Shown here piece by piece: positions 27,669 through 37,149 of a DNA stretch of 64,000 bases (position 1 is the stretch's first letter; every line of letters begins with the position of its first letter). Below the pieces are notes generated by a model. That model ran no database searches, was not told the DNA's origin, and saw only the letters and a list, made by a program, of their open reading frames with translations. This DNA comes from Amantichitinum ursilacus (lineage in GTDB: Bacteria > Pseudomonadota > Gammaproteobacteria > Burkholderiales > Chitinibacteraceae): assembly GCF_001294205.1 (NCBI RefSeq), contig NZ_LAQT01000001.1, positions 248,001 through 312,000 on the forward strand, read 5' to 3'. Position numbers and translations under genes: made by a program.

Positions 27669-29360
27669 ATGAAAATCCTGCTGAACCATGTTGGCTATAC
27701 GCCGTCCGCGCGCAAGGCTGCGCTGATCGAGGCGCCCGCCGCCGCGCCGCTGACCGGCTTTACCGTCTATGACGCCGAGACACGCGCCGCCGTGCATACC
27801 GGCGCGCTGGTGGCCACCGGTGGCGTCGACCAGTGGAAAGACTGGCATTTCTGGAGTGCGGATTTCTCTGCGGTGGCGACGCCCGGCGAGTACTTCATCG
27901 TGGTCGATGGGCCGCAGCCCGCGCTGACCTCGCATACCTTCGCTATCGCGGCCGATCTGTTTGGCGGCCAGATGCTGTCGGACCTGGTGCATTACATCAA
28001 AGGCCAGCGCTGCACCGGGTTGTACGACCTTGCTGATCGCAGCCGCCCCAAATTTGGCAGCGACGAGCGCCGCGATGTGCATGGCGGCTGGTTTGATGCT
28101 TCGGGCGACTGCTCCAAATATCTGTCGCATTTGTCGGTCGCCAATTTCATGAATCCACAGCAAACGCCGCAGGTGGTATGGAATCTGATTGATGGCTGGG
28201 CGCAATTGCCGCCGCAGCTCAAGTGGTTTAACGAACGCATGGTGGACGAAGCGCTGCATGGCGCGGATTTTCTGCTGCGTATGCAAGACCCGGCGGGCTT
28301 CTTTTACATGACCTTGTTTGACCGCTGGAGCAAAGACGAAAACCAGCGTGATCTGTGCGCATACGCCACGCAGCAAGGCACCAAGTCAGACCGCTATCAG
28401 GCTGCGTTTCGCCAGGGGGGCGGCATGGCGATTGCGGCGCTGGCGCGCGCCAGCCAGTTGCCACGGGATGGCGAGTTTTCGCGCGAACAATATCTGCACG
28501 CGGCGCGTAGCGGCTTTGCCCATCTGCAAGCACACAATCTCGAATACCTGGACGATGGCGCGGAAAACATCATTGATGATTTCTGCGCCTTGCTGGCCGC
28601 CACCGAATTGCTGGCGGTGACGGGCGAGGGCGAATATGCCGACGCTGCCATCCGCCGCGCGCTTGATCTGCTGCAACGCCAAAGCGCGGCCGGCTGGTTT
28701 GCCGCTGATGCAACCGGCGAGCGCAGCTGGTTCCACGCCGCCGATGCCGGTTTGCCGCTGATTGCGTTGCAGCGCTATGTGGAGGTGGTGCCCAGCAGCC
28801 CGGCGGCCGGGCGTATCCGCGCGGCATTACGCGATGCTTATGAATTTGAAATCGGCATCACCTTTAATGATGTCAACAACCCGTTTGGCTATCCGCGCCA
28901 GTACGTCAAGCAGCCGGGCAGCGCGGGCCAGACGCAGTTTTTTATTCCGCACGATAACGGCACCGGCTACTGGTGGCAGGGCGAAAACGCGCGTCTGGGC
29001 TCGCTGGCTGCGGCCGCGTCGCGCGCGCAAACGCTGTTTGAAGGCGAGGATGATCTGGTGGCCGCGTTGGAACGTTACGCCCAAAGCGCGCTGGACTGGG
29101 TGCTCGGCGCCAATCCCTACGACGCCTGCATGCTGCAAGGTTGGGGTCGCAACAACCCGCGCTACGAACCGGGCTATTACAACGCGCCGGGCGGCGTATG
29201 TAATGGCATCACGGCCGGTTTTGAGAATGAACGCGATATCGACTTCAAAAAATCCGAAATAGCCACCATGGCGCACAGCTGGCGTTGGGGCGAGCAATGG
29301 ATGCCGCATGGCGCGTGGTTGTTTAATGCGCTGTGCCAGCGCTTTCCGCGCGCCGATTGA
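27669..29360 (+). CDS. glycoside hydrolase family 9 enzyme, probable cytoplasmic glucosaminidase
   Basis: 563 residues without a signal peptide. An N-terminal Ig-like (CelD_N) domain (about 1-95, MKILLNHVGYTPSARKAALI) precedes an (alpha/alpha)6 barrel. The GH9 base motif GGWFDASGDCSKYL is at about 139-152 (Asp143, Asp147). Near the C-terminus, ENERDIDF contains the candidate acid Glu, and NNPRYEPGYYN is also typical. Lack of export points to an intracellular exo-enzyme on small chito-oligosaccharides, as in chitin-using Vibrio GH9 proteins, rather than a secreted cellulase; this is inference. The start gives the family N-terminus. Confidence 0.8.
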   Translation: MKILLNHVGYTPSARKAALIEAPAAAPLTGFTVYDAETRAAVHTGALVATGGVDQWKDWHFWSADFSAVATPGEYFIVVDGPQPALTSHTFAIAADLFGGQMLSDLVHYIKGQRCTGLYDLADRSRPKFGSDERRDVHGGWFDASGDCSKYLSHLSVANFMNPQQTPQVVWNLIDGWAQLPPQLKWFNERMVDEALHGADFLLRMQDPAGFFYMTLFDRWSKDENQRDLCAYATQQGTKSDRYQAAFRQGGGMAIAALARASQLPRDGEFSREQYLHAARSGFAHLQAHNLEYLDDGAENIIDDFCALLAATELLAVTGEGEYADAAIRRALDLLQRQSAAGWFAADATGERSWFHAADAGLPLIALQRYVEVVPSSPAAGRIRAALRDAYEFEIGITFNDVNNPFGYPRQYVKQPGSAGQTQFFIPHDNGTGYWWQGENARLGSLAAAASRAQTLFEGEDDLVAALERYAQSALDWVLGANPYDACMLQGWGRNNPRYEPGYYNAPGGVCNGITAGFENERDIDFKKSEIATMAHSWRWGEQWMPHGAWLFNALCQRFPRAD

Positions 29361-29393
29361 CCGGGATTGCGGCTGGATCGAATGAATGAAATA

Positions 29394-29425
29394 AAAACGG
29401 GGCGTCCATTTGGATACCCCGTTTT
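29394..29425. terminator. bidirectional terminator between GH9 gene and sensor kinase gene
   Basis: AAAACGGGG (29394-29402) and CCCCGTTTT (29417-29425) form a nine-pair stem, with TCCA/TGGA pairing further inside. The poly-A / poly-T flanks work on both strands and the two neighbouring genes converge here. Confidence 0.85.
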
Positions 29426-29448
29426 ATCTGGCCCGTTAATTCGATGCT

Positions 29449-32334
29449 TTAATCGTCTTCGCCCACCGGAATCCACACCGTAAACACCGCGCCGCCATGC
29501 GGATGATTGCTGGCCACAATGCGGCCGCCGTGGTCTTCCATAATCTGTTTGCTGATGGCCAGGCCCAGGCCGGTGCCGCTGACGCTGGAACGCACGCGCG
29601 TGCTCTGGATAAACTTGTCGAAAATCGCATCGAGTTCGTTATCGGGAATGCCGGGGCCATGATCGCGCACCGTCAAGCCAATGGCGGGCGCGCCGTCCAG
29701 CGTGGCGTCGCTGATAAAATTGATTTCGATGGTGCTTTCTGGTGGGCCAAATTTTATGGCATTCGACAATAGATTAACCACCACCTGCATCATGCGTGAT
29801 TGGTCAAACCAGCCTTCCAGTGGCGGTGTCATATCATCGACAAACAGCTTGAGATGTTTGCCCGCCAGCAATGGCGCAATTTCGTTGGCCGCGCCTTGCA
29901 CGGTGTGTTGCAAACAATGCCGCGTTTTGTCGTAACGCATCTTGTTGGCTTCCAGCCGCGACATATCCAGCAAATCATTCAGCAATACCAGCAAGCGATT
30001 GCCGCTGGAATGAATGCGTTCAAAATAACGCGCCATCGCTTGCGGATCGGCTTTGCCTGATTTGGAAATGCCCATTTCAGAGAAGCTAAGAATGGCGTGC
30101 ATGGGCGTACGCAATTCGTGTGACATATTGGCGAGGAACGCGGATTTGGACACGTTGGCTTCTTCGGCCGATTCTTTGGCCTCCACCAGGCGTGATTCGA
30201 TATCCTTGAGGTGCGAAATATTGGTCAGAAAGGCGAATGCATATTCCAGTCGCTGTTGCTCATCATTAATTGAGGCCGAATTAACCAGAAACGGCAGTTT
30301 TCGCCCGGTGTTATCAGGCAGACTGATTTCGGCAATATGACTGACGCCATTGCCGTCTTTAACCAGTTGTTCGGGGAATAATTGCTGCGCGGTATCGCCC
30401 CACAACATATGCGGTTGCTTGCCGATCAAATCTTCGCGCCGAAAGCCCAATTGCTGGCAGAACGCATTGTTGACGTCCACAATATGCCGATGCGTATCAA
30501 TCAGAATAAAGCCATCGGCCGTGGTGTCGATAATGGTGCGCTTTAGCCGCTCGGACTGGCGCAAAGCCTGCGCGGCAATCCGTTGCGCGGTGACGTCTTC
30601 CACCACCGTAATCATGCCTTTGCCCGGATCGCCCGGCACCAGCGCCTTGGCATATAGCATGGCCCAGAAGCCAGAATGATCGCGCCGATATAATTCAATT
30701 TCGCCGCGAAATACGCCCCCGGTATTGATGCGACCCCAGATGGCGCTGATCAATTCGGAATAACGCTCTTCCGAAGCATGAATAACGCGGGTGGGCAATC
30801 CGATAATATCGCTGGCGGCATAGCCAAACAGAATCTCGAATGCCGGGTTAACCAGGCGGATGGTGTTGCGCACCGACAGCATGATGGCCAGCGGGCTGGC
30901 ATCCAGCACCGTACGGATTTCGGCGGTGCGTTCCAGTACCAGATCTTGCAAATGATCGCGGTGGCGGCGCAATTCGCGTTCGGAGTTTTGTTGCTCGGTA
31001 ATGTCGCGCACCGTGGTGCACGCATACGCTTCCTGGAAAAATTCGATGTAATTAAAGGTGATTTCCACTGGCAATAGATTGCCACTGCGATCGCGTTGAT
31101 GCGTGATATAGACCAGGCGTTTATCAACGGTGAGCTTGTACCAGAAGTCCTGCCATTGCGGATCGGTGATATTGGGAAATAGATCGAGAAAGCGATAAGT
31201 AACCAATTCTTCATTGGTATAACCGCTGCTCATTGATGCGGCACGATTGGCGTAACGAATAAATGCTTGTCGATCGGCCCAAAGCATCGCATCGGGCGCT
31301 TCATCCACGGTAAATTGCGTTAAATACAAACGTGATTCAATCTGTTCCACCCGACGAATCTGGCGCAGCAGGATATATAGCAATACGCTCACCACCAGAA
31401 TCAATACAATCGCTGAAATAGCACGGCTGACCAGGTCGCTATGGAATTTCTGCATGACGGTATTGACGTCTGAGCTGACGCTAACCACCAACGGCAAATC
31501 GCCATTGGACACCAGATAGGTCAATAACTCATCGGAGCCTTCGCTGCCCATATCGCGGTAATGCGAGCCGGGTGCGGATTCCGGACCATTAAAGCGCACG
31601 CCATCCGGCTGACGCACATTGCGCCCCAGTTCAGCCAGCGCAAACGGGTAATTCATCAAAACGACACCGTCGCTGCGCAATAATTTGATATGCGTGCCGC
31701 GCGGCAATTTCAGCGAATCATAAAAGCGCGTGAAATACGCCGGATCAATGCCGGTTAACAGTACGCCGCCAAAGCTGCCGTCCTGCTTATTAATGCGATG
31801 CGATACCGGAATCAGCCAGCGGCCATCGGTGCGCGATAGCACCGGCGGCGACAGCAAAAAGCGCGCGTCGTCCACGTCGCGGTGATAGCTGAAATACGTG
31901 CGGTCCGACATATCCATCGGCTTGGACGGATAGCGCAGGCTGCTGCTGTGCAAAATGCCCTGGCTGTCGATGGTGATCATCTCGCCCACTTGCGTGGTCT
32001 GCCGGGTGCGGTCGTGGGTTTCGGCGGAGAGGTCGTGTTCTTCGGTTGAATCGATACCGTTGCTGGCGGCCAGCCGTTCTATGGTGGCCTGTGCCGATTG
32101 CTCGGCGCCCAGAAAGGTGCGGCTGGCTTGCTCGTCCAGCGAGCGCGCCAGCAACAGATCTTGCGCACGTGCTTCTTCGATATTGGCGTTGTAGTCGCGT
32201 AAGGTGAGCCACGCCAGCGTCAAGCCGCTGAACAGCAGCAACGCAATATAAAACCAGAGTAAGGCCGTGCGCAGCGGCTTTAATGCGGGCTGCGGTGTGT
32301 GGTGGCGGTGCGCCAGGCGCTCAAGCCAGTTCAT
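29449..32334 (-). CDS. hybrid-less sensor histidine kinase with dCache and three PAS domains
   Basis: 961 residues. Order: TM helix (about 24-46), periplasmic dCache-like sensor (about 50-290), second TM (about 300-322), three PAS domains (about 340-730), HisKA and HATPase_c. The phospho-acceptor is in LANMSHELRTPMHAIL; ATP-site boxes NLLSNAIKF, DHGPGIPD and GTGLGLAISK are intact. There is no receiver domain in this protein and no response-regulator gene adjacent, so it is an orphan kinase. The ATG at 32334 overlaps the uup stop by one base, so it is cotranscribed with uup. The signal sensed is unknown. Confidence 0.9.
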   Translation of the reverse strand: MNWLERLAHRHHTPQPALKPLRTALLWFYIALLLFSGLTLAWLTLRDYNANIEEARAQDLLLARSLDEQASRTFLGAEQSAQATIERLAASNGIDSTEEHDLSAETHDRTRQTTQVGEMITIDSQGILHSSSLRYPSKPMDMSDRTYFSYHRDVDDARFLLSPPVLSRTDGRWLIPVSHRINKQDGSFGGVLLTGIDPAYFTRFYDSLKLPRGTHIKLLRSDGVVLMNYPFALAELGRNVRQPDGVRFNGPESAPGSHYRDMGSEGSDELLTYLVSNGDLPLVVSVSSDVNTVMQKFHSDLVSRAISAIVLILVVSVLLYILLRQIRRVEQIESRLYLTQFTVDEAPDAMLWADRQAFIRYANRAASMSSGYTNEELVTYRFLDLFPNITDPQWQDFWYKLTVDKRLVYITHQRDRSGNLLPVEITFNYIEFFQEAYACTTVRDITEQQNSERELRRHRDHLQDLVLERTAEIRTVLDASPLAIMLSVRNTIRLVNPAFEILFGYAASDIIGLPTRVIHASEERYSELISAIWGRINTGGVFRGEIELYRRDHSGFWAMLYAKALVPGDPGKGMITVVEDVTAQRIAAQALRQSERLKRTIIDTTADGFILIDTHRHIVDVNNAFCQQLGFRREDLIGKQPHMLWGDTAQQLFPEQLVKDGNGVSHIAEISLPDNTGRKLPFLVNSASINDEQQRLEYAFAFLTNISHLKDIESRLVEAKESAEEANVSKSAFLANMSHELRTPMHAILSFSEMGISKSGKADPQAMARYFERIHSSGNRLLVLLNDLLDMSRLEANKMRYDKTRHCLQHTVQGAANEIAPLLAGKHLKLFVDDMTPPLEGWFDQSRMMQVVVNLLSNAIKFGPPESTIEINFISDATLDGAPAIGLTVRDHGPGIPDNELDAIFDKFIQSTRVRSSVSGTGLGLAISKQIMEDHGGRIVASNHPHGGAVFTVWIPVGEDD

Positions 32335-34232
32335 CAACTACCCTGTTGTCTGGCTTCCAGTTGTTCCCAGCGTTCCATTTTTTGCAGTAGATCGGTTTCG
32401 ATCTGTTCAACCTGCTGTTGCATCTCGCGTGCCTTTTTTGGATCTTGATAAGTGGCCGGGTCCAGTAACGACGCCTGGACTTGCGCCAGCTGCGCTTCCA
32501 GCGACTCAAGATCAGCCGGCAAGCGTTCCAGTTCCCGCTGCTCGTTATAACTCAACTTGGCATTGCGCGTGCGTTGTCGGTCGGCCGGTTTGTCGGCTAC
32601 CAACGGTGCTGGCTTTGCGGCCTCAACTCGTGCTTGTTGCATGCGCTGACGCGCAACTTGCCAATCCTGATAGCCGCCTGCGTTTTCCAGCAATACGCCA
32701 TTGCCTTCAAAAGCAATGATTTGCGTGACCACATTGTCGAGAAAGGCCCGGTCATGCGACACCAGAAACACGGTGCCCGGATAGTCGATCAGCAACTGTT
32801 CCAGTAATTCGAGCGTATCAATATCCAGATCATTGGTCGGTTCGTCCAGCACCAGCACGTTAGCGGGGCGGGTAAAGAGGCGCGCAAGCAACAGCCGGTT
32901 GCGTTCGCCACCCGACAGCGAGCGCACCGGGCTGCGCGCGCGTTCGGCCGGAAACAGAAATTCTTCCAGATAACCCATGATGTGCTTGCGCTGGCCGCCG
33001 ATCTCGACCCATTCATTGCCCTGGCTGACCACATCGGCCACGGAGGCATCTTCGTCCAGTTGCTCGCGGAACTGGTCAAAATAGGCGACTTCCAGCTTGG
33101 TGCCGTGGCTGACCGTGCCGCTATCGGGTTCCAGCTCGCCCAGCACTAATTTAAGGAAGGTGGTTTTACCGATGCCGTTGGCGCCGACCAGGCCGATCTT
33201 GTCGCCACGCAGCAGGCGCGAGGTGAAGTCGGTGATGATGGCTTTTTCGCCAAAGGCGAGGCTGACGTTTTCAAATTCCGCCACCAGCTTGCCCGAGCGT
33301 TCGCCCGCATCCACCTTGAACGACACATTGCCAACGCGTTCACGCCGCGCGGCGCGATCGCGGCGCAGTTGTTCCAGCCGACGCACGCGGCCTTCGTTAC
33401 GCGTGCGGCGCGCTTCCACGCCTTTGCGGATCCACACTTCTTCGGCAGCCAGCACTTTGTCGAACTTGCGCGCGACGGTTTCTTCGGCCGCGATCAGTTC
33501 GGCTTTACGCGTTTCATAAGCGGTGAAGTTGCCAGGAAAGCTGGTGAGCGTGCCGCGATCCAGTTCCACAATGCGCGTGGCCACATTATCGAGAAAGCGC
33601 CGGTCGTGGGTGACGAACACCACGCAGCCGTTAAAGTTGTTGAGCAAACCTTCCAGCCATTCAATCGCTGACACATCCAGATGGTTGGTTGGCTCGTCCA
33701 GCAGCAGCAATTGCGGCTCGCAGACCAGGGCGCGCGCCAGGGCGACGCGTTTTTTCCAGCCGCCCGACAAATCCTTGATCTGTGTATGCGGCGGCAGGCC
33801 CAGCGTGGTGAGCGTGGAGGCGATCAGCGCATCAAAACGCCAACCATCGCGCGATTCCAGCGCGTGTTGCAGCGCCATCAGGCGGTCCAGCGCGGCTTCG
33901 CTGCCATCTTGCGCATCGGCGCAGGCGTGATAATCAATAATCAGCTGGCGCAAATCGCCCAGGCCCTCGGCCACCGCTTCAAACACGGTTTGCTCGGGCT
34001 GGAATTCGGGCTCTTGCGCCACAAACGCCATATGCGCCGATTGCGCGATGCGGATGTCGCCTTCGTCCAGTGCGTGCACGCCGGCAATCGCCTTCAGCAA
34101 GGTGGATTTGCCCTGGCCGTTGCGCCCGATCAAACCCACGCGTTCGCCTTCGTCCGCCGACAACATGGCGTGGTCGAGCAGGGGCCAGTGGCCGAAGGCA
34201 AGGCTGGCATTTTCTACATAGAGCAAGGGCAT
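32334..34232 (-). CDS. uup: ABC-F family ATPase Uup
   Basis: 632 residues, close to the 635 of E. coli Uup. Two ABC cassettes: Walker A GRNGQGKST and GANGIGKTT, signatures LSGGWKKR and LSGGERNR, Walker B LLLDEPTNHLD and LVLDEPTNDLD. A linker of charged helices (RKGVEARRTRNEGRVRRLEQ) joins them and a C-terminal coiled coil follows (about 540-632). ABC-F proteins act on ribosomes; Uup also affects transposon excision and branched-DNA binding in E. coli. Upstream in-frame residues to 34361 lack similarity. It diverges from the MltF-like gene by 97 bases. Confidence 0.9.
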   Translation of the reverse strand: MPLLYVENASLAFGHWPLLDHAMLSADEGERVGLIGRNGQGKSTLLKAIAGVHALDEGDIRIAQSAHMAFVAQEPEFQPEQTVFEAVAEGLGDLRQLIIDYHACADAQDGSEAALDRLMALQHALESRDGWRFDALIASTLTTLGLPPHTQIKDLSGGWKKRVALARALVCEPQLLLLDEPTNHLDVSAIEWLEGLLNNFNGCVVFVTHDRRFLDNVATRIVELDRGTLTSFPGNFTAYETRKAELIAAEETVARKFDKVLAAEEVWIRKGVEARRTRNEGRVRRLEQLRRDRAARRERVGNVSFKVDAGERSGKLVAEFENVSLAFGEKAIITDFTSRLLRGDKIGLVGANGIGKTTFLKLVLGELEPDSGTVSHGTKLEVAYFDQFREQLDEDASVADVVSQGNEWVEIGGQRKHIMGYLEEFLFPAERARSPVRSLSGGERNRLLLARLFTRPANVLVLDEPTNDLDIDTLELLEQLLIDYPGTVFLVSHDRAFLDNVVTQIIAFEGNGVLLENAGGYQDWQVARQRMQQARVEAAKPAPLVADKPADRQRTRNAKLSYNEQRELERLPADLESLEAQLAQVQASLLDPATYQDPKKAREMQQQVEQIETDLLQKMERWEQLEARQQGS

Positions 34233-34329
34233 GGCGGGCAGCAATTCGCAAATTGGACAGGCCGCGATTATACGCGTGTGTGACGCGATCACTGGCACAA
34301 CCACGCCAAACGCCCCTACAATGCTGGCC

Positions 34330-35874
34330 ATGTCACAGGCCAAACCCCTGATTTTCCTCAATTTCCTGGCGATTTTACTGCTGTTGGGCAGCGCGCCAGG
34401 CTATGCCGCGAGCCATACCAAGGCGCACGCCAAGGCGACCAAAGCCGCTAAAACCCCGGCTAAAGCCAAGGATGCGTCCGTCGCCGACGCGACCGATGCC
34501 GCCGCCAATGGCGTGGCGGACGACGCCGATACCACCCTGGGCGACGCGGATTTCAATCCCTCTGACCCACCACGGCAGATACGCGTGCTGGTGGCGCTGG
34601 GCGCATCGACCTTCTTTTTTCAGCATGGACGCCCGCACGGCGTCGAGTATTCGATGCTGCAAGAGTTCGAAACCTGGTTAAACCGCAGTCGCGGCAAGAA
34701 CGGCACGCCGATCAAGTTCACCTATTTGCCGGTGGACGCGGGCGAGTTGCTGCCGCAATTGCGCGCGGGCAAGGGCGACCTGGCGGCGGGGCTGATTCCT
34801 GCGTCCGCAGGCTTGAACCAACTGGCCGCCACATCAACGCCGTATCTGAAGGACACCTGGTGCGTGGTCCAGCCCAAAGGCGCAGCGTCGCTGAGCGACT
34901 GGAGTGCTTTGTCCGGCCACGCCTTAATGCAGCCACCGGCCAGCTACGCGCGCCGCGTGGTGACGCCCGACGTCAAAGTGCAATTGCAGGAGGCGGGCAT
35001 CGGCACGACCGCGGAAAGCATCCTTGGCGAACTGAAAGACGACCAGGCGACCTTGGCCAGCCGCTATATCACCAAGCTCTGGAGCAAGCGCTTTGCCCAG
35101 ATGCAGGTGGATGCCTGTGCGCCCGATGCCGTCGAATATGTCTGGGCCATGCCGCAAGACAAGCCGGTGTGGCAGACCCAGGTTAACCAGTTTCTGGCGG
35201 CCAAAGGCGATGGCCTGGCCAACCGCGCGCTGGCGGGCACGCAGCGCTATATCACCAAAGACAGTGACGGGCACGTCAGCAGCCCCGAGCAATTGTCGTC
35301 GATGGACAAGCTGGGCTTTTTTGCGCCGATGTTCCAACTGGTGGCCACGGCCAACAATATGGATTGGCTGTTGCTGGCCGCCATCGGGCAAAAAGAAACC
35401 TCGCTGAACCCAGTGGTGCGCACCAAAGGCGGTCCAACCGGACTGATGCAGATCAACCCGCTGACCGCGCGCAAAATGGGCGTCACCAATCCGCATGACA
35501 ACCAGCAAAACGTGACTGCGGCGGCGCGCTATCTGGGTTATTTGCGCGATATGTTTACCAGTCCCAGCATCCGGCCCGACGACCAGATGGCCTTTATGAT
35601 CGCTGCCTACAACGCGGGCGAAGGGCGCATCCAGCAATTGCGCAAAAAGGCGGCCGCACAAGGGCTGGACCCGGACAAGTGGAACGGCAATGTCGAAAAA
35701 GTGGCCCGGCAAAGCGTGGGCACGCATTTGCTGGCGTATGTAAATTCGGTAGGGCGGATTTACAGCTCGTATCAGAGCGCTTCAAAGGTGGCGTCCGCGC
35801 CCGAGGTGGCGGAGCGCGATGAGATGGGTAGCAAAGAAACCACCGGCGCATGGGGCGCCAAGCCGAAACGCTGA
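34330..35874 (+). CDS. MltF-like lytic transglycosylase with N-terminal solute-binding domain
   Basis: About 514 residues. A signal peptide (MSQAKPLIFLNFLAILLLLG, then SAPGYA) is followed by a Lys/Ala-rich segment (about 25-60), a SBP_bac_3-like domain (about 80-310) and an SLT domain (about 345-480). The catalytic Glu is in LAAIGQKETSLNP; note ET where the family usually has ES. GLMQINPLTARKMG and the AYNAGEGR motif are intact. MltF-type enzymes cleave the wall to 1,6-anhydromuropeptides, which AnmK (59183-60313) later helps recycle. The start may also be ATG 34321. Confidence 0.85.
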   Translation: MSQAKPLIFLNFLAILLLLGSAPGYAASHTKAHAKATKAAKTPAKAKDASVADATDAAANGVADDADTTLGDADFNPSDPPRQIRVLVALGASTFFFQHGRPHGVEYSMLQEFETWLNRSRGKNGTPIKFTYLPVDAGELLPQLRAGKGDLAAGLIPASAGLNQLAATSTPYLKDTWCVVQPKGAASLSDWSALSGHALMQPPASYARRVVTPDVKVQLQEAGIGTTAESILGELKDDQATLASRYITKLWSKRFAQMQVDACAPDAVEYVWAMPQDKPVWQTQVNQFLAAKGDGLANRALAGTQRYITKDSDGHVSSPEQLSSMDKLGFFAPMFQLVATANNMDWLLLAAIGQKETSLNPVVRTKGGPTGLMQINPLTARKMGVTNPHDNQQNVTAAARYLGYLRDMFTSPSIRPDDQMAFMIAAYNAGEGRIQQLRKKAAAQGLDPDKWNGNVEKVARQSVGTHLLAYVNSVGRIYSSYQSASKVASAPEVAERDEMGSKETTGAWGAKPKR

Positions 35875-35897
35875 CGTGCTGACGCTGCGTGGCGCAG

Positions 35898-35942
35898 ATC
35901 AATCAAGGCCCGGCATTGCAGCAATGCCGGGCCTTGATTGAT
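35898..35942. terminator. very long perfect hairpin between convergent genes
   Basis: The arms 35898-35919 and 35921-35942 are perfectly complementary over 22 bases with only one base between. The GC-rich core (GGCCCGGC) is flanked by AATCAA / TTGATT. It sits 23 bases after the MltF-like stop and 10 bases after the end of the convergent transsulfuration gene, so it probably terminates both. Confidence 0.75.
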
Positions 35943-35952
35943 TGCGGCGGAA

Positions 35953-37104
35953 TTACGCGGCTTGCAGCGCGGCCAAACCGGCGGCCAGGTCGGCCTGCAA
36001 ATCCTCGATATGTTCTATCCCCACTGAAAAACGCAGCAGATTGGGGCCGATGCCACGGCCAACCCGATCCGCCTCCGGCAGCGACGCGTGCGTCATGAAC
36101 CACGGCACATTCACCAGGCTTTCCACGCCGCCCAGGCTCTCGGCCAGCGTAAACAGCTTGAGTGCATTCAGAAAGCGCCGCACACCCGCATCGTCGGCAT
36201 CCAGCCGCACGCTAACCACGCCGCCAAAGCCTTGCTTGAACTGCTGCTGCGCCAACGCGTGCTGCGGATGGCTGGCTAGCCCCGGATAGATTACGTCCTG
36301 CACGCCGACTTGCTGCTCCAGCCATTCGGCCAAGGCTTGCGCATTGCTGCAATGGCGTTGCATGCGCAGGCCCAGCGTTTTGAGGCCACGCAGCGCCAGA
36401 AAGCTGTCAAACGGGCTCATCACCGCACCGACCGCATTCTGCAGATAGCGCACGCGCTCGGCCAACTCGGGCGTACGCACAATCACCGCGCCGCCCAGCA
36501 CATCGGAATGCCCATTCAGATATTTGGTGACCGAATGCAGCACGATATCCGCGCCCAGATCGAGCGGACGCAACAGGTACGGCGTGGCAAAGGTGGCATC
36601 AACCACTACCAGTGCGCCGACCGCATGCGCGGATTCGATCACGCTGGTAAGGTCGATGATTTTCAGCAGCGGATTGGTCGGGATTTCCAGCCACACCAGT
36701 TTGGTGTTGGCGGTGATGGTGGCTTTGAAAGCGGCCTCGTCGGCCACATAAGTAATGCGATGGCCTGCGCTGCGGCCGCGCACTTTTTCAAACAGACGCC
36801 ATGCGCCGCCGTACAGATCATCAATCGCGACGATCTCGCTGCCCGCGTCGAGCAAATCCACGAGCGTCGCCATCGCGGCCAACCCTGAGGCGAAGGCAAA
36901 ACCGGCCGCGCCACCTTCCAGTTCGGCCAGCGCTTGCTCGAAGGCATTGCGGGTGGGGTTGCCGCTGCGGATGTATTCATAGCCGGTGTGCTCGCCCGGC
37001 GCGGGCTGCGCGTAAGTGGAGCTGGTGTAAATCGGCGGCATCACCGCGCCAGTGGCATCGGGCGCGTAACCGGCGTGGACGGCCAGCGTATCGGGGTGGG
37101 GCAT
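35953..37104 (-). CDS. cystathionine gamma-lyase / gamma-synthase family PLP enzyme
   Basis: 383 residues, Cys/Met metabolism PLP family. The PLP-binding block is HSVTKYLNGHSDVLGG (Schiff-base Lys), with YEYIRSGNPTR, FASGLAAM and DATFATPYL also present. Location immediately downstream of a cystathionine beta-synthase gene (45 bases) argues for cystathionine gamma-lyase, making cysteine from cystathionine. Cystathionine gamma-synthase activity cannot be excluded from sequence alone. Confidence 0.88.
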   Translation of the reverse strand: MPHPDTLAVHAGYAPDATGAVMPPIYTSSTYAQPAPGEHTGYEYIRSGNPTRNAFEQALAELEGGAAGFAFASGLAAMATLVDLLDAGSEIVAIDDLYGGAWRLFEKVRGRSAGHRITYVADEAAFKATITANTKLVWLEIPTNPLLKIIDLTSVIESAHAVGALVVVDATFATPYLLRPLDLGADIVLHSVTKYLNGHSDVLGGAVIVRTPELAERVRYLQNAVGAVMSPFDSFLALRGLKTLGLRMQRHCSNAQALAEWLEQQVGVQDVIYPGLASHPQHALAQQQFKQGFGGVVSVRLDADDAGVRRFLNALKLFTLAESLGGVESLVNVPWFMTHASLPEADRVGRGIGPNLLRFSVGIEHIEDLQADLAAGLAALQAA

Positions 37105-37149
37105 GCTTGCTCCTGCAAAGTCGGGGTTATGAATTCTGTGATAGCGCTG

